A stretch of DNA of 64,000 bases from CBDCHC01 sp965277055 (GCA_965277055.1 OZ255703.1:558001-622000), one strand, 5' to 3'. Positions 44,692-57,017 are shown, counted from the first letter of the stretch. Translations and numbers: made by a program. Notes: a model not told the origin generated them from the sequence alone.

Positions 44692-44808
44692 GCTTGGCAA
44701 TGTCCTACTCTCACATGGGGAGACCCCACACTACCATCGGCGCTAAGTGGTTTCACTGCTGAGTTCGGAATGGAATCAGGTGGGTCACACTTGCTATTGT
44801 CACCAAGC
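44692..44808 (-). rRNA. rrf: 5S ribosomal RNA
   Basis: 117 bases. Conserved GGGGAGACCCCACACTACCATCGGCGC-type central segment and complementary ends GCTTGG/CCAAGC. Last gene of the rRNA operon, 251 bases after 23S. Confidence 0.96.
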
Positions 44809-45188
44809 AAAACTGGTTTTTAAGGGCTTATTTTTGGCTTTTGCGGTGTTAGGTTTTTAAAATTTTTAGTCATATAGCTGTACTATACTCCCTCAAATTT
44901 TTACAAATCTGCCTAGCAAAATCTCAAAACTAAACTCCTAAATAATAACATAACAAAAATAGTGATGAAGAAAGTATATTGCTTTGATTCAACAACTTCC
45001 ATAGATTCTAGCAAATACATAATATATATGTATTCATAAAATAGTTTGGGTGTTATCTGATCAAGCCTCACGTTCAATTAGTACTAGTTAGCTACATGCG
45101 TCGCCGCACTTCAACATCTAGCCTATCAACCTTGTAGTCTTCAAGGGAACTTTAGGGTATAAATACCTGGGAGACCTAATCTTGGGAG

Positions 45189-45222
<34 letters not shown>

Positions 45223-45390
45223 TTTCCAAACATAGCTACTCGGCAATGCGACTGGCGTCACAACCGAAACACCAGAGGTTTGTCCATTCCGGTCCTCTCG
45301 TACTAAGAACAGCTTCCCTCAAGTCTCCAACGCCCACGGTAGATAGGGACCGAACTGTCTCACGACGTTCTAAACCCAGCTCGCGTACCA

Positions 45391-45468
<78 letters not shown>

Positions 45469-45497
45469 ACCCCCGTCGATGTGAACTCTTGGGGGGT

Positions 45498-45542
<45 letters not shown>

Positions 45543-45674
45543 TCCTTCCACTCAGAACCACCGGATCACTAAGACCTAGTTTCCTACCTGCTCCACGTGT
45601 CTGTGTCGCAGTCAAGCATCCTTTTACCTTTGCGCTCATTGCACGATGTCCGACCGTGCTGAGGATACCTTTGC

Positions 45675-45717
<43 letters not shown>

Positions 45718-45877
45718 ACCCACCATACATTGTCCCCGATCCAGATAATGGACCTAGGTTAGAACCCCAACCATACCAGGGTGGTATTTCAAGGACGACT
45801 CCATGAGAACTAGCGTCCCCACTTCAAAGTCTCCCACCTATCCTACACAAGTAGGATCAGAGTTCAATGCAAAGCTG

Positions 45878-45908
<31 letters not shown>

Positions 45909-45979
45909 CCGCGGGTATACCGCATCTTAACAGCAATTTCAATTTCACTGAGTCTCGGGTGGAGACAGTGTGGCCATCG

Positions 45980-46061
<82 letters not shown>

Positions 46062-46770
46062 TTGGGCTTCGATCAAGAGCTTCGCATACGCTAACCCCAT
46101 CAATTAACCTTCAAGCACCGGGCAGGCGTCATACCCTATACTTCCTCTTACGAGTTTGCAGAGTACTGTGTTTTTAATAAACAGTCGCAGCCACCTGGTA
46201 TCTTCAACTCTCTTCTGCTCCTTCAGCAAGTGAATTCACATACAAAGAGCACACCTTCTCCCGAAGTTACGGTGTCATTTTGCCTAGTTCCTTCACCCGA
46301 GTTCTCTCAAGCGCCTTAGAATTCTCATCTCGTCCACCTGTGTCGGTTTGGGGTACGGTTTCATATAACCTGAAGCTTAGAGGATTTTCCTGGAAGCATG
46401 GTATCACTCACTTCTCCCAAAAGAGGGATCGTCATCACGCCTTGGATAAAAGCTACCGGATTTGCCTAATAGCTAACCTACACGCTTAAACTTGGACAAC
46501 CATCGCCAAGCTGAGCTAACCTTCTCCGTCTTCCCATCGCAGTTATATGAAGTACAGGAATATTAACCTGTTTCCCATCGACTACGCATTTCTGCCTCGC
46601 CTTAGGGGCCGACTAACCCTACGCCGATTAACGTTGCGTAGGAAACCTTGGACTTCTGGCGAAGGGGTTTTTCACCCCTTTTATCGTTACTCATGTCAGC
46701 ATTCGCACTTCTGATACCTCCAGCAAACCTTACAGTTTACCTTCAACGGCTTACAGAACGCTCTCCTACC

Positions 46771-47502
46771 GTGCAAAAGATAGAACGAAATAACTTTTTT
46801 ATCATTTCTTACTTCTTATTTTTTATTTCTTACTTCTATAAAAAACATTTATTGATGCCAATAAAACTAATACAGATGCCATCAATTCTAATAACTCTTC
46901 CATAACTAAAGAAAAGTAACTCGTTATAGTAATATATGGACTTAGTATATTTTGAAATATTGGTTTATCAAACAAAAGTTGACTAATTACGAGAAATACA
47001 CCTGATAATAATACATACGTAGCAGGTAAATTTTTATTTATTAAATTAATAAAATAAGTTTTAACATTCATAGCGATAGATAATATTAAAAGTACTATTA
47101 ACATAGTTATGAGTATGCCAAAAAATAATTTATTGTCTAATGGAATACTATTATCCGTATAGTACGATATTTTAAATATGCTATTTGTTAAATTATCTCC
47201 ATAAATAATCTGTCTAATACTTATTTCTCGTAGTGAGAAAATTAATGGATATAGCGCTAATAACTTATACTTAATATTTTTAGAGTATATAACAAATCCA
47301 GCAGAGACAAACCAAAACAATGCTGAAAGAGATTCTATAATACCATGCTCTTGCAAAATAAATTGCATTATATCAATAGGTAATAATAGAATACTTATAA
47401 CTAAAAAAGTAGAAATAAGTAGTATTGTTTTTAAAGAAGGAAGAAGTAAATTCATAATAAAGATTTTATCAAATGTAAGTTATTTTGTTCTATCTTCTGC
47501 AC
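46771..47502 (-). other. 23S rRNA intervening sequence in helix 45
   Basis: The insert replaces the tip of helix 45 (E. coli position about 1170): normal 23S sequence runs up to CACCGAAGCTGCGG and resumes at GGTAGGAGAGCGTTCTG. Its ends form a 26-bp stem (47477-47502 with 46771-46796) with two non-Watson-Crick positions, both G-U/A-C type. This is the known structure of excised IVSs, cut by RNase III so that 23S exists as two fragments. The insert is much larger than the usual 100-400 bases because it contains an ORF. Confidence 0.9.
46823..47455 (-). CDS. Multi-pass membrane protein encoded inside the 23S rRNA intervening sequence
   Basis: 210 residues, same strand as the rRNA, 21 bases inside the IVS stem on the 5' side and 26 on the 3' side. 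About six hydrophobic segments. EHGIIESLSALFWFVSAG and FSLREISIRQII resemble a loose family of bacterial inner membrane proteins with an E-x-L-(S/T)-A-L motif followed by an L-R-E motif; no function is known to me. It has neither the four-helix bundle of classical IVS proteins nor LAGLIDADG or GIY-YIG motifs. No clear Shine-Dalgarno is seen. An intact 210-codon frame in such AT-rich DNA suggests selection, but expression is unproven. Confidence 0.6.
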   Translation of the reverse strand: MNLLLPSLKTILLISTFLVISILLLPIDIMQFILQEHGIIESLSALFWFVSAGFVIYSKNIKYKLLALYPLIFSLREISIRQIIYGDNLTNSIFKISYYTDNSIPLDNKLFFGILITMLIVLLILSIAMNVKTYFINLINKNLPATYVLLSGVFLVISQLLFDKPIFQNILSPYITITSYFSLVMEELLELMASVLVLLASINVFYRSKK

Positions 47503-47552
47503 CCGCAGCTTCGGTGTATAGTTTAGCCCCGTTATATCTTCCGCGCAAACCG

Positions 47553-47587
<35 letters not shown>

Positions 47588-47588
47588 A

Positions 47589-47621
<33 letters not shown>

Positions 47622-48186
47622 ATGCCTTTTCACATCGTTTCCCACTTAACTATAACTTTGGGACCTTAGCTGACGGTCTGGGTTGTTTCCCTTTCCACTA
47701 CGGACGTTAGCACCCGCAGTGTGTCTGCCATGCTCATACTTTCTGGTATTCGGAGTTTGCAATGGTTTACTAAGTCTTGACGACCCGCTAGCCATAACAG
47801 TGCTCTACCCCCAGAAGTAATACATGACGCTCTACCTAAATAGATTTCGGAGAGAACCAGCTATCTCCGGATTTGTTTGGCCTTTCACCCCTATCCACAG
47901 CTCATCCCCTCATTTTTCAACATAAGTGGGTTCGGGCCTCCAGTAAATGTTACTTTACCTTCACCCTGGCCATGGATAGATCATCCGGTTTCGGGTCTAC
48001 TCCATGCTACTCATCGCCCATTTAAGACTCGGTTTCCCTACGGCTCCCTTAAAAGTTAACCTTGCAACATAGAAGTAAGTCGCTGACCCATTATACAAAA
48101 GGTACGCCATCACCCCTAAGGGCTCTGACTGCTTGTATGCATACGATTTCAGGTTCTATTTCACTCCCCTCCCGGGGTTCTTTTCG

Positions 48187-48219
<33 letters not shown>

Positions 48220-48646
48220 GAATACGAGTATTTAGCCTTGGAGGGTGGTCCCCCCATCTTCAAACAGCGTTTCACGTGCGCCGCCCTACTTAATATGTTA
48301 ATATATAAATTTCGTATACGGGACTATCACCCTGTATCGTTAACCTTTCCAGAATATTCTACTATTTATATATTAATCGGCTCTTCCCCTTTCGCTCGCC
48401 GCTACTAAGGGAATATCGGTTGATTTCTTTTCCTCTGGGTACTTAGATGTTTCAGTTCTCCAGGTTTGCCTCCTTAAACCTATGTATTCAGTAAAAGGAT
48501 AATAGCCTTATGGCTATTGGGTTTTCCCATTCGGAGATCCCCGACTAAGCGTATTATCAGCTAATCGAGGCTTATCGCAGATTATCACGTCCTTCATCGC
48601 CTGTATTCGCCAAGGCATCCGTCGTATGCACTTAATTACTTGATCA

Positions 48647-49183
48647 TATAACCCCAAACCATCTGGTTAAAGAAATCAAATTTTCATCATTTTTCTGTGT
48701 TATTTTTATTTTTGCTGAGTCATTTAGCACGCTAAACTCCTTGCACAAAAATAAAAAGTGCCTTGAAAAATAATAAAACTTTAATTTCCTAAAAATTAGG
48801 TTTTAGTAGTTATAAACCAATAACTAGTTTTATTTTTTTGCCTTGAAGTCACTAACTACGATTAAAAAAAATAATTGTAGTTGGTGTCTTTCATTCTATT
48901 TAGTAATTACTGAGTAAATTACAGTAATTACTATGAGAATCTATATTTTTTGAAATTGTTGTATCAATGCAATATACTTACTAAATTAATATAAACCGAT
49001 AACAGATGGTTTATATTATTGCGTTGTGTTGTATTTACGTATATTGTATTTTACAAACTTTACTTCATCACCAAATTGTTACAGAGCAACCTATGAAAAC
49101 TCATAGGGTAAATTAAAAGGTTTATATTCAACTATAAATATAAAACTTTTAATTTACGCTAACTATGTTTGATACTATAAGGA
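48647..49183 (-). other. 16S-23S spacer, segment between tRNA-Ala and 23S
   Basis: 537 bases, transcribed spacer. Contains several inverted AT-rich stretches likely to be 23S processing stems, for example around the mirrored TTATAAACC and GGTTTATA motifs. No gene seen. Confidence 0.7.
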
Positions 49184-49259
49184 TGGTGGAGCTAAGCGGG
49201 ATCGAACCGCTGACCTCCTGAATGCAAATCAGGCGCTCTCCCAGCTGAGCTATAGCCCC
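49184..49259 (-). tRNA. tRNA-Ala (TGC)
   Basis: A 76-base cloverleaf with anticodon TGC in CTGATTTGCATTCAG and encoded CCA, in the rRNA spacer. Confidence 0.97.
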
Positions 49260-49402
49260 AAAATTATAAACTGGTCTTGGTTAAATTCAGCACACTCTCT
49301 GCAATGTAATTTTTTATTATACTTTTGTCAAGAACGAGGCATTTTATTACGAAGTTTGCGAATAGCAAATGAGTAAGAAAATAACAAAGTTATTGGCAAA
49401 AG

Positions 49403-49479
<77 letters not shown>

Positions 49480-49737
49480 GAAATTACTCATTGTTTACTT
49501 TAAGAGATATGCTTAGGTCAATAGTAAATATAAATTTATAATCTATACACATAACCTCCTTTAAATACTTGTATTAAAAAATATATTATTTGTTGTATTT
49601 TTGGCACAAATATTAAAAGTTGAAAGACCTCAGTATTAACTACTGACCTAAGCATATCTCTATTCGAGAATTTTAAAGCTTTTCCTTAACTAGTATCAAT
49701 GTATCAAATAACTTGTGTGAACACTCGTGCTTTATCT

Positions 49738-51270
<1,533 letters not shown>

Positions 51271-51407
51271 AATCAAAGCTTTAAAACCAATGAATATATT
51301 GGTTTAATTTTTTATATGTTTAAAACTTGAGCTTATTTGCTCACATGTTTGTTTTGTGCACTGCACAATATTAATTGCACAAGTGCCCACACAAGTTATT
51401 TGATATG

Positions 51408-51420
51408 TTGTTAAATAGCA
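51408..51420 (-). promoter_or_regulatory. boxA antitermination element of the rRNA operon
   Basis: TGCTATTTAACAA on the minus strand, one mismatch from the E. coli rrn boxA TGCTCTTTAACAA, between the promoter and 16S. Binds NusB-S10 for antitermination with NusA (encoded at 5313-6788). Confidence 0.75.
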
Positions 51421-51462
51421 ACCACGAAATAATTCATAAGTATTCCGCGGTGAAAGGTGCAT

Positions 51463-51492
51463 ATTATACAGTGGGTTTTTCGCTCGGGTCAA
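51463..51492 (-). promoter_or_regulatory. rRNA operon promoter
   Basis: TTGACC (51487-51492) and TATAAT (51463-51468) with an 18-base spacer on the minus strand, about 190 bases upstream of 16S. The leader between holds the boxA element. The rest of the interval to 51615 shows no gene. Confidence 0.8.
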
Positions 51493-51615
51493 GTGTTTTT
51501 ATAAATATTTATTAAATAAACTCACCAGCTAAATAAAAAGTAAAAAATACAAGGAGTTAAGAAGTGAGCACATCAATATGTGCTGAGGCAGAGTGGCGTT
51601 GGCTCTATATTTGAA

Positions 51616-52308
51616 TTAAGAATGACTAGTATTGTACTTTCTAAATACAGACCATCCAATAATAAGCAATACGAATGCCATTGCAAACCATTGTACAGCA
51701 TATGCTTTGTGTTTATCTACCGATCCATAGAAAGGTTGCCAGTTTCTATCGAATCCTTCTGATTCTGTCATATCTAATAGCAACATAGCATCACCAATAG
51801 GACTCTCTAACAATTTGGCAATAAGCTCTGTATCTAAGCGTTGTAGTACGACTGGAAAATCTACTTGAGTAGAAGTTTCCTTGAGCTCGGGTCGTTGTGT
51901 TATGGCACTCACCTTGGCAGTAATAGTTCTTTTTCGTGTATCAACACTAATGTCAGGTACGGTTCTACTTCCCTCCCATGACTGAAATCCTCTATTGACA
52001 AGTAATACTTCATTAGTAGATTCTAGCCTAAATGGTGTAATGACAAAGTATCCATACACACCATTTACAGTTTGATTATCATAAACAAATTGTTTGTTAA
52101 GGTAGTTGCCACTCAATCTTACATTGTAATGAATTTTGTTTTGTAATTCATTTGTGCTGAAAATAGTGATAATAGACGTATCAGAGACCTGCTGAATGTC
52201 GTCAAGAATAGATTGTTTTTCTGCGGCTCTATCTAGTTGCCATAACCCAAGACTAATAAGTAAAGAAAAAAGTAGGATAAATAATAATGGTACTATTATT
52301 TTTCTCAT
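51616..52308 (-). CDS. SURF1-family cytochrome oxidase assembly protein
   Basis: 230 residues from the ATG at 52308, which overlaps the upstream stop (TGATG). Two membrane helices bracket a periplasmic domain: N-terminal LLISLGLWQLDRAAEKQSIL, central VNGVYGYFVITPF and LVNRGFQ, and C-terminal HKAYAVQWFAMAFVLLIIG. These are typical of SURF1/Shy1, which helps insert heme a into subunit I. Last gene of the oxidase cluster on this strand. Confidence 0.92.
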   Translation of the reverse strand: MRKIIVPLLFILLFSLLISLGLWQLDRAAEKQSILDDIQQVSDTSIITIFSTNELQNKIHYNVRLSGNYLNKQFVYDNQTVNGVYGYFVITPFRLESTNEVLLVNRGFQSWEGSRTVPDISVDTRKRTITAKVSAITQRPELKETSTQVDFPVVLQRLDTELIAKLLESPIGDAMLLLDMTESEGFDRNWQPFYGSVDKHKAYAVQWFAMAFVLLIIGWSVFRKYNTSHS

Positions 52309-52526
52309 CACTGTACTTTATCAAGCAAGACTCTATTCGGTTCAATCCATCCAGAATAATATGCAATAATTAGAAATAATAGCATCAATACCGTAAGTAT
52401 TATTCTGAGTCTCAATGAACTAAATAACTTTTTAGAATTGTATTCACCGCCTCTAATCATCGCAACAAAGCCGATTGCTAGTGTAGCAAGAATAACTAAT
52501 AATGCAACAATAATTATAAATTTCAT
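52308..52526 (-). CDS. Twin-helix membrane protein, DUF2909-like
   Basis: 72 residues, two membrane helices (about 4-24 and 42-60) joined by a short basic loop (LFSSLRLRIILTVL). Small proteins of this type (DUF2909) are found between subunit III and SURF1 in gammaproteobacterial oxidase clusters. Function unknown. Translationally coupled to SURF1. Confidence 0.7.
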   Translation of the reverse strand: MKFIIIVALLVILATLAIGFVAMIRGGEYNSKKLFSSLRLRIILTVLMLLFLIIAYYSGWIEPNRVLLDKVQ

Positions 52527-52539
52527 ACGGAAAATACAA

Positions 52540-52574
52540 AAAAAGGTTTTATAACATCATTATAAAACCTTTTT
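52540..52574 (-). terminator. Terminator after the subunit III gene
   Basis: A perfect 15-bp stem AAAAAGGTTTTATAA/TTATAAAACCTTTTT with a 5-base loop and a T-rich tail on the minus strand, between ctaE and the DUF2909 gene. It may reduce expression of the two downstream assembly genes relative to the structural subunits. Confidence 0.85.
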
Positions 52575-52595
52575 CAAAGAAAAATGGATGAGAAA

Positions 52596-53480
52596 TTATA
52601 TTATGTATACAAATATAAATAACCCAAACCACACAACATCTACAAAATGCCAGTACCATGCTGTTGCTTCAAAGGCAAAATGATTGTTGGCGTCAAAATG
52701 ACCTCGTTGAATTCTAAAGAGCATAACAGTGAGCATAATAACCCCAATGGTCACATGCAATCCATGAAACCCTGTAAGCATATAAAAGGTTGAGCCATAA
52801 ATGCCAGAAGTGAGTTTAAGTCCGTCATGATACGCATGTCCATACTCTAGTGCTTGAAACCCAAGAAACGCTACACCAAGAGCAATAGTTGCTACCATCC
52901 AGAACATTAAAGCATTTCTATGAGCTTTGCGAAGTGCGTGATGAGCAAAAGTTATAGTAACACCAGACAACACCAATAAAATGGTATTAACCAGTGGTAA
53001 TCCTGACCAATGTACTAATTTATCAGGTGTAGAAATTTCCACGCCAGATTGCAAGGTTGTCCCAGGAGTAGAAAATGCAATAGAGTCCCATGTAGCTTTA
53101 AATCCATTCCATAATTCTGGAGTATAGAAGTTATTTCCCTCACCACTTAACCACGGTATAGCAAATTGCCTCGCATAAAAAAGAGCACCAAAAAAGGCAG
53201 CAAAAAACATGACTTCGGAAAATATAAACCAACCCATACCCCAACGGAATGAACGATCTACTTGTGCACTATATAACCCCCCAACACTTTCGCTAACCAC
53301 TTGTCCAAGCCAACCAAACATCATGAAAATGATAATAGCAGACCCAACTACCATAGTAAATCCACCCCACTCACTACCATGTAATGAATTCGCAAATCCA
53401 ACAAATAATGTAGCAATACCTAATGAACCTAGTATTGGCCAATATGTTCCATGAGGAACATAATAATCTTGGTTACTCAT
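52596..53480 (-). CDS. ctaE: Cytochrome c oxidase subunit III
   Basis: 294 residues, seven membrane helices. Characteristic EVMFFAAFFGALFYAR and FYMLTGFHGLHVTIG segments, ending WYWHFVDVVWFGLFIFVY. I use the ATG at 53480 (MSNQDYYVP), which follows AAAGGAGTGAAA; a GTG two codons upstream is possible. Confidence 0.96.
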   Translation of the reverse strand: MSNQDYYVPHGTYWPILGSLGIATLFVGFANSLHGSEWGGFTMVVGSAIIIFMMFGWLGQVVSESVGGLYSAQVDRSFRWGMGWFIFSEVMFFAAFFGALFYARQFAIPWLSGEGNNFYTPELWNGFKATWDSIAFSTPGTTLQSGVEISTPDKLVHWSGLPLVNTILLVLSGVTITFAHHALRKAHRNALMFWMVATIALGVAFLGFQALEYGHAYHDGLKLTSGIYGSTFYMLTGFHGLHVTIGVIMLTVMLFRIQRGHFDANNHFAFEATAWYWHFVDVVWFGLFIFVYII

Positions 53481-53490
53481 TTTCACTCCT

Positions 53491-54015
53491 TTAACTTTCT
53501 AATCTAAAAAAATTATACGATAAACTTATATCCTTAATATGTGTGGCCATTTCAGGTTCAACAATAAATCGCACTTGCATTTCTACCTCTTCAAACGGTT
53601 GGAATACTTGTCTATTAAAACAAAAACACTCTAACTTTTTAAAGTATGCAGCCCCATCACTAGGAGCAACACTAGGTACAGCTTGACCAACAATCACCTG
53701 ATTAGTATTATTTTTAGCAATATAGCTCGTAGTATAAAACTTACCAGGAACAATTTCCATATTCGTATCCTTGGGATAAAATTTCACTGGAAATCCACTT
53801 GCAGTATCCGCAAAAAAACTCACATCAACAACTCTACTTTCATCAATCTGCATGGTATTTTCTTCATATACCCTACCAGTGGTTCCGTTAAATCCAGTGA
53901 TTTCACATATAATGGTATATAGTGGCACCAACGCATACGCGAAGAAAAACATTAAGATAGGTGCTAAAACTAGGCGTATCCAAAACTTCCTAGAAATAGG
54001 TTGTCTACTATCCAT
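53491..54015 (-). CDS. ctaG: Cytochrome oxidase copper chaperone CtaG/Cox11
   Basis: 174 residues. N-terminal membrane anchor followed by a periplasmic immunoglobulin-like domain with the copper-binding motif CFCF in KLECFCFNRQVFQPFEEVEM. Delivers copper to the CuB site of subunit I. The start overlaps the end of the small upstream gene by 8 bases. Confidence 0.95.
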   Translation of the reverse strand: MDSRQPISRKFWIRLVLAPILMFFFAYALVPLYTIICEITGFNGTTGRVYEENTMQIDESRVVDVSFFADTASGFPVKFYPKDTNMEIVPGKFYTTSYIAKNNTNQVIVGQAVPSVAPSDGAAYFKKLECFCFNRQVFQPFEEVEMQVRFIVEPEMATHIKDISLSYNFFRLES

Positions 54016-54109
54016 TTAAGAAAATTGTCATACTATACACCATTACTGCAACACCAAACACTATCACCGCAGTTAGTTTTGCTCCATTATTTCTACTACG
54101 ATTACTCAT
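54008..54109 (-). CDS. Small single-helix membrane protein of the oxidase cluster
   Basis: 33 residues, MSNRSRNNGAKLTAVIVF followed by a hydrophobic helix. It lies between ctaD and ctaG, where many gammaproteobacteria have a tiny basic single-helix protein. Function unknown; too short to be certain, but the overlaps on both sides with tight spacing support a real gene. Confidence 0.6.
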   Translation of the reverse strand: MSNRSRNNGAKLTAVIVFGVAVMVYSMTIFLNG

Positions 54110-54112
54110 AAT

Positions 54113-55738
54113 TTATGCAGTATGCTGAGACTCTTTAATAATTAATTCTCTCGCAGGTGGGGTATCAAAACTATGGTACTGTGCTGGAGATTCTAATGTC
54201 CACTCTAGCCCTTTAGCACCTTCCCATACTCTATTACTTTCTACAGGTTTACCGTTACGAATACAATCAATGACTATATAAGCCAATAGTAAGAACGACA
54301 ATCCAAAGGCAAATGCTCCTATAGAAGAAATAGCATTAAAATCAGCAAATTGTAATGCATAATCAGGAATCCGACGTGGCATACCTGCCAAGCCTAAGAA
54401 GTGTTGTGGGAAGAATAATACATTTACCGAAATAATTGCCCACCAAAAATGAACTCTTGAAAGTTTTTCGTTATACATCCGACCAGTCCATTTTGGTAAC
54501 CAATAAAATGTTGCAGCAATAATAGACCATAATGCCCCAGTTACCAAAACATAGTGAAAGTGTGCAACTACAAAATAAGTATCATGGTATTGAATATCTG
54601 CGGGCACAATACCAAGCATCAGCCCAGAAAAGCCTCCCATAGTAAACAAAATGATAAAGGATAACGCCCAAAGCATTGGGGTTTCAAAGGTCATAGAGCC
54701 TCGCCACATCGTTGCAACCCAATTAAATACTTTTACTCCTGTCGGTACTGCAATCAACATAGTTGCATACATAAAGTAGAGTTCGGCTGCTACTGGCATA
54801 CCTGTGAGGAACATATGATGCGCCCAAACAATATATGATAAAAATGCAATTGCTACTGTTGCATAAACCATTGACGAATAGCCAAATAATGGCTTTCTGG
54901 CAAAGGTTGGTAAAATATGTGAAATAATCCCAAATGCTGGCAAAATCATAATGTATACTTCAGGATGTCCAAAAAACCAGAAAATATGTTGGAACATCAC
55001 TGGATCGCCCCCTCCAGCAGCATCAAAAAATGCAGTACCAAAGTTTCTATCGGTCAGCATCATCGTTACCGCACCTGCAAGAACTGGCATTGCACCAATA
55101 AGTAAAAATGAAGTAATTAACCACGTCCAGACAAATAATGGCATGTCCATCAATTTCATATCAGGAGCACGCATATTGAGTACAGTGGCAATAATATTGA
55201 TTGCCCCCATAATAGAAGAAAATCCTAGTAAGTGAATAGCAAAGATAAAGAAATCGGTACTATCAGGAGCAAAGGTGGTAGAAAGTGGGGCATAAAATGT
55301 CCAACCAAAGGCTGGAGCTCCACCATCCATAAAAAAGGTGCTCAGTAAAATAGCCCCTGCAAATGGCAAAATCCAAAACGACCAGTTATTCATACGTGGT
55401 AATGCCATATCTGGTGCACCTACCATCATTGGAATCAGCCAGTTTGCTAACCCCACAAATGCAGGCATAATAGCACCAAACACCATAATCAAACCATGCA
55501 TTGTGGTCATTTGATTAAAGAATTGAGGTTCTATTAATTGTAATCCTGGTTGAAAAAGTTCAGCACGAATAACCATTGCCATTGCACCACCCACCAATAA
55601 CATGATGAATGAAAACCAAAGATATAGCGTACCAATATCTTTATGGTTTGTGGTAGTTATCCAACGTAAAATTCCTTTTGGTGGTGCATGATGATGTCCC
55701 TCGTGAGAAACCTCGTAATCTGCGGTAGTTGTACTCAT
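54113..55738 (-). CDS. ctaD: Cytochrome c oxidase subunit I (aa3 type)
   Basis: 541 residues, 12 membrane helices. Low-spin heme ligand in MTTMHGLIMVF, CuB/Tyr motif FGHPEVYIMILPAFG, CuB His pair in VWAHHMFLTG, and heme a3/a ligands in VVAHFHYVL. Reduces oxygen to water and pumps protons. Between ctaC (17 bases upstream) and the assembly genes. Confidence 0.97.
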   Translation of the reverse strand: MSTTTADYEVSHEGHHHAPPKGILRWITTTNHKDIGTLYLWFSFIMLLVGGAMAMVIRAELFQPGLQLIEPQFFNQMTTMHGLIMVFGAIMPAFVGLANWLIPMMVGAPDMALPRMNNWSFWILPFAGAILLSTFFMDGGAPAFGWTFYAPLSTTFAPDSTDFFIFAIHLLGFSSIMGAINIIATVLNMRAPDMKLMDMPLFVWTWLITSFLLIGAMPVLAGAVTMMLTDRNFGTAFFDAAGGGDPVMFQHIFWFFGHPEVYIMILPAFGIISHILPTFARKPLFGYSSMVYATVAIAFLSYIVWAHHMFLTGMPVAAELYFMYATMLIAVPTGVKVFNWVATMWRGSMTFETPMLWALSFIILFTMGGFSGLMLGIVPADIQYHDTYFVVAHFHYVLVTGALWSIIAATFYWLPKWTGRMYNEKLSRVHFWWAIISVNVLFFPQHFLGLAGMPRRIPDYALQFADFNAISSIGAFAFGLSFLLLAYIVIDCIRNGKPVESNRVWEGAKGLEWTLESPAQYHSFDTPPARELIIKESQHTA

Positions 55739-55755
55739 ATCTATTCTCCTGAAAT

Positions 55756-56850
55756 CTATCTTCTGCTTTTAACATCAGTTGGTTGGACGATACTGCCGTT
55801 ATTACCAAATCCTTGTCTTTCGTAGGTAATAACTGATGCTGCATCTGCATCGTTTAATAATGCTTTAAAGGCTGGCATTGCTGCTTTACCATGTAGTACC
55901 AAGTTAATATGTTCAGTTGGATCTGGGTCATTAGACACTTTAGAGCCAATCATTGCAGGGAAGGCTGGTGGCAGACCCTTACCACTGACTTGGTGACAGG
56001 CTGCACAGTTAGCGTTATATACTTTTTCACCATTAGCCATTAACTCTTCTTTAGTCCATTCTCTGTTACCACTTGCTGCTGCAGCTTGTGCTTCTGCTTT
56101 TTTATCGGCAACCCATTGTTTATATTCTGCTTTGGAAACTACATCAACTACAATAGGCATAAATCCATGATCTTTACCACATAATTCTGCACATTGTCCA
56201 CGATAGGTACCTTCTTTTTCAATATATGCCCATGCATCATTTATAAACCCTGGGTTGGCATCTTGTTTAACACCAAAATCTGGCACCCACCAATTATGGA
56301 TAACATCTGCCGAAGTCATTAAAAATCTAATTCTGGTGTTTACTGGTAGAACTAATCTATTATCTACTTCTAATAAGTAATGTTCAGGTTTCTTATCGCT
56401 ATTAATAGCATCTCTGCTAGATTGGGCTAAGTTAGAAACAAAACTAATACCTTCTTCTGGGTAGTCATAACGCCATTTCCATTGATAGCCAGTAATCTTA
56501 ATATTCATTTCGGAGCCATCGGTATTTTCCAAAGCAATCAAACTCTTGGTTGCAGGAATTGCCATAGCAATCAGAATAATAACTGGAATTGCTGTCCACA
56601 AAATTTCTATTGAGGTACTTTCATGAAAATTACTTGCCACAGCACCTTTAGATTTACGATGCTTAAAGATGGAGTAAAACATAATGCTAAATACCACCAG
56701 ACCGATTAATACACAGATAAAAAAGATAATCATATGTAAATCATAGATATCTCTACTTACTGGTGTAACTCCTTGACGTAAATTAAATTCATACGCAGCA
56801 AATACGGTATTACTCAAAAACAACGTAAATACCACAAAAAAACCTCTCAT
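55756..56850 (-). CDS. ctaC: Cytochrome c oxidase subunit II with fused cytochrome c domain
   Basis: 364 residues. Signal peptide, two membrane helices, a CuA domain with CAELCGKDHGFM (about residues 216-227), then a C-terminal class I cytochrome c domain with CAACHQ (about 282-287), making this a caa3-like subunit II that can take electrons directly from the bc1 complex. First gene of the operon. Confidence 0.96.
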   Translation of the reverse strand: MRGFFVVFTLFLSNTVFAAYEFNLRQGVTPVSRDIYDLHMIIFFICVLIGLVVFSIMFYSIFKHRKSKGAVASNFHESTSIEILWTAIPVIILIAMAIPATKSLIALENTDGSEMNIKITGYQWKWRYDYPEEGISFVSNLAQSSRDAINSDKKPEHYLLEVDNRLVLPVNTRIRFLMTSADVIHNWWVPDFGVKQDANPGFINDAWAYIEKEGTYRGQCAELCGKDHGFMPIVVDVVSKAEYKQWVADKKAEAQAAAASGNREWTKEELMANGEKVYNANCAACHQVSGKGLPPAFPAMIGSKVSNDPDPTEHINLVLHGKAAMPAFKALLNDADAASVITYERQGFGNNGSIVQPTDVKSRR

Positions 56851-57017
56851 AAACTTCTCCTTAGCTTATTAGCAAAATTTCGTATATTTTTTCTATTTCA
56901 TCTTTATTTGTCAAGTATATAAAAATATAATAATATTCTAATATAATTGACAAAAACTTAAAATACTGTTTTAATCTTGGAGTTTGTAATATGTAAGTAA
57001 GTCATAATAAAAACAAA

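Noticed and set aside
46823..47455. Homing endonuclease or group I/II intron in 23S
   Set aside because: No LAGLIDADG, GIY-YIG or HNH motifs, no intron core; the terminal stem at helix 45 is the IVS structure.
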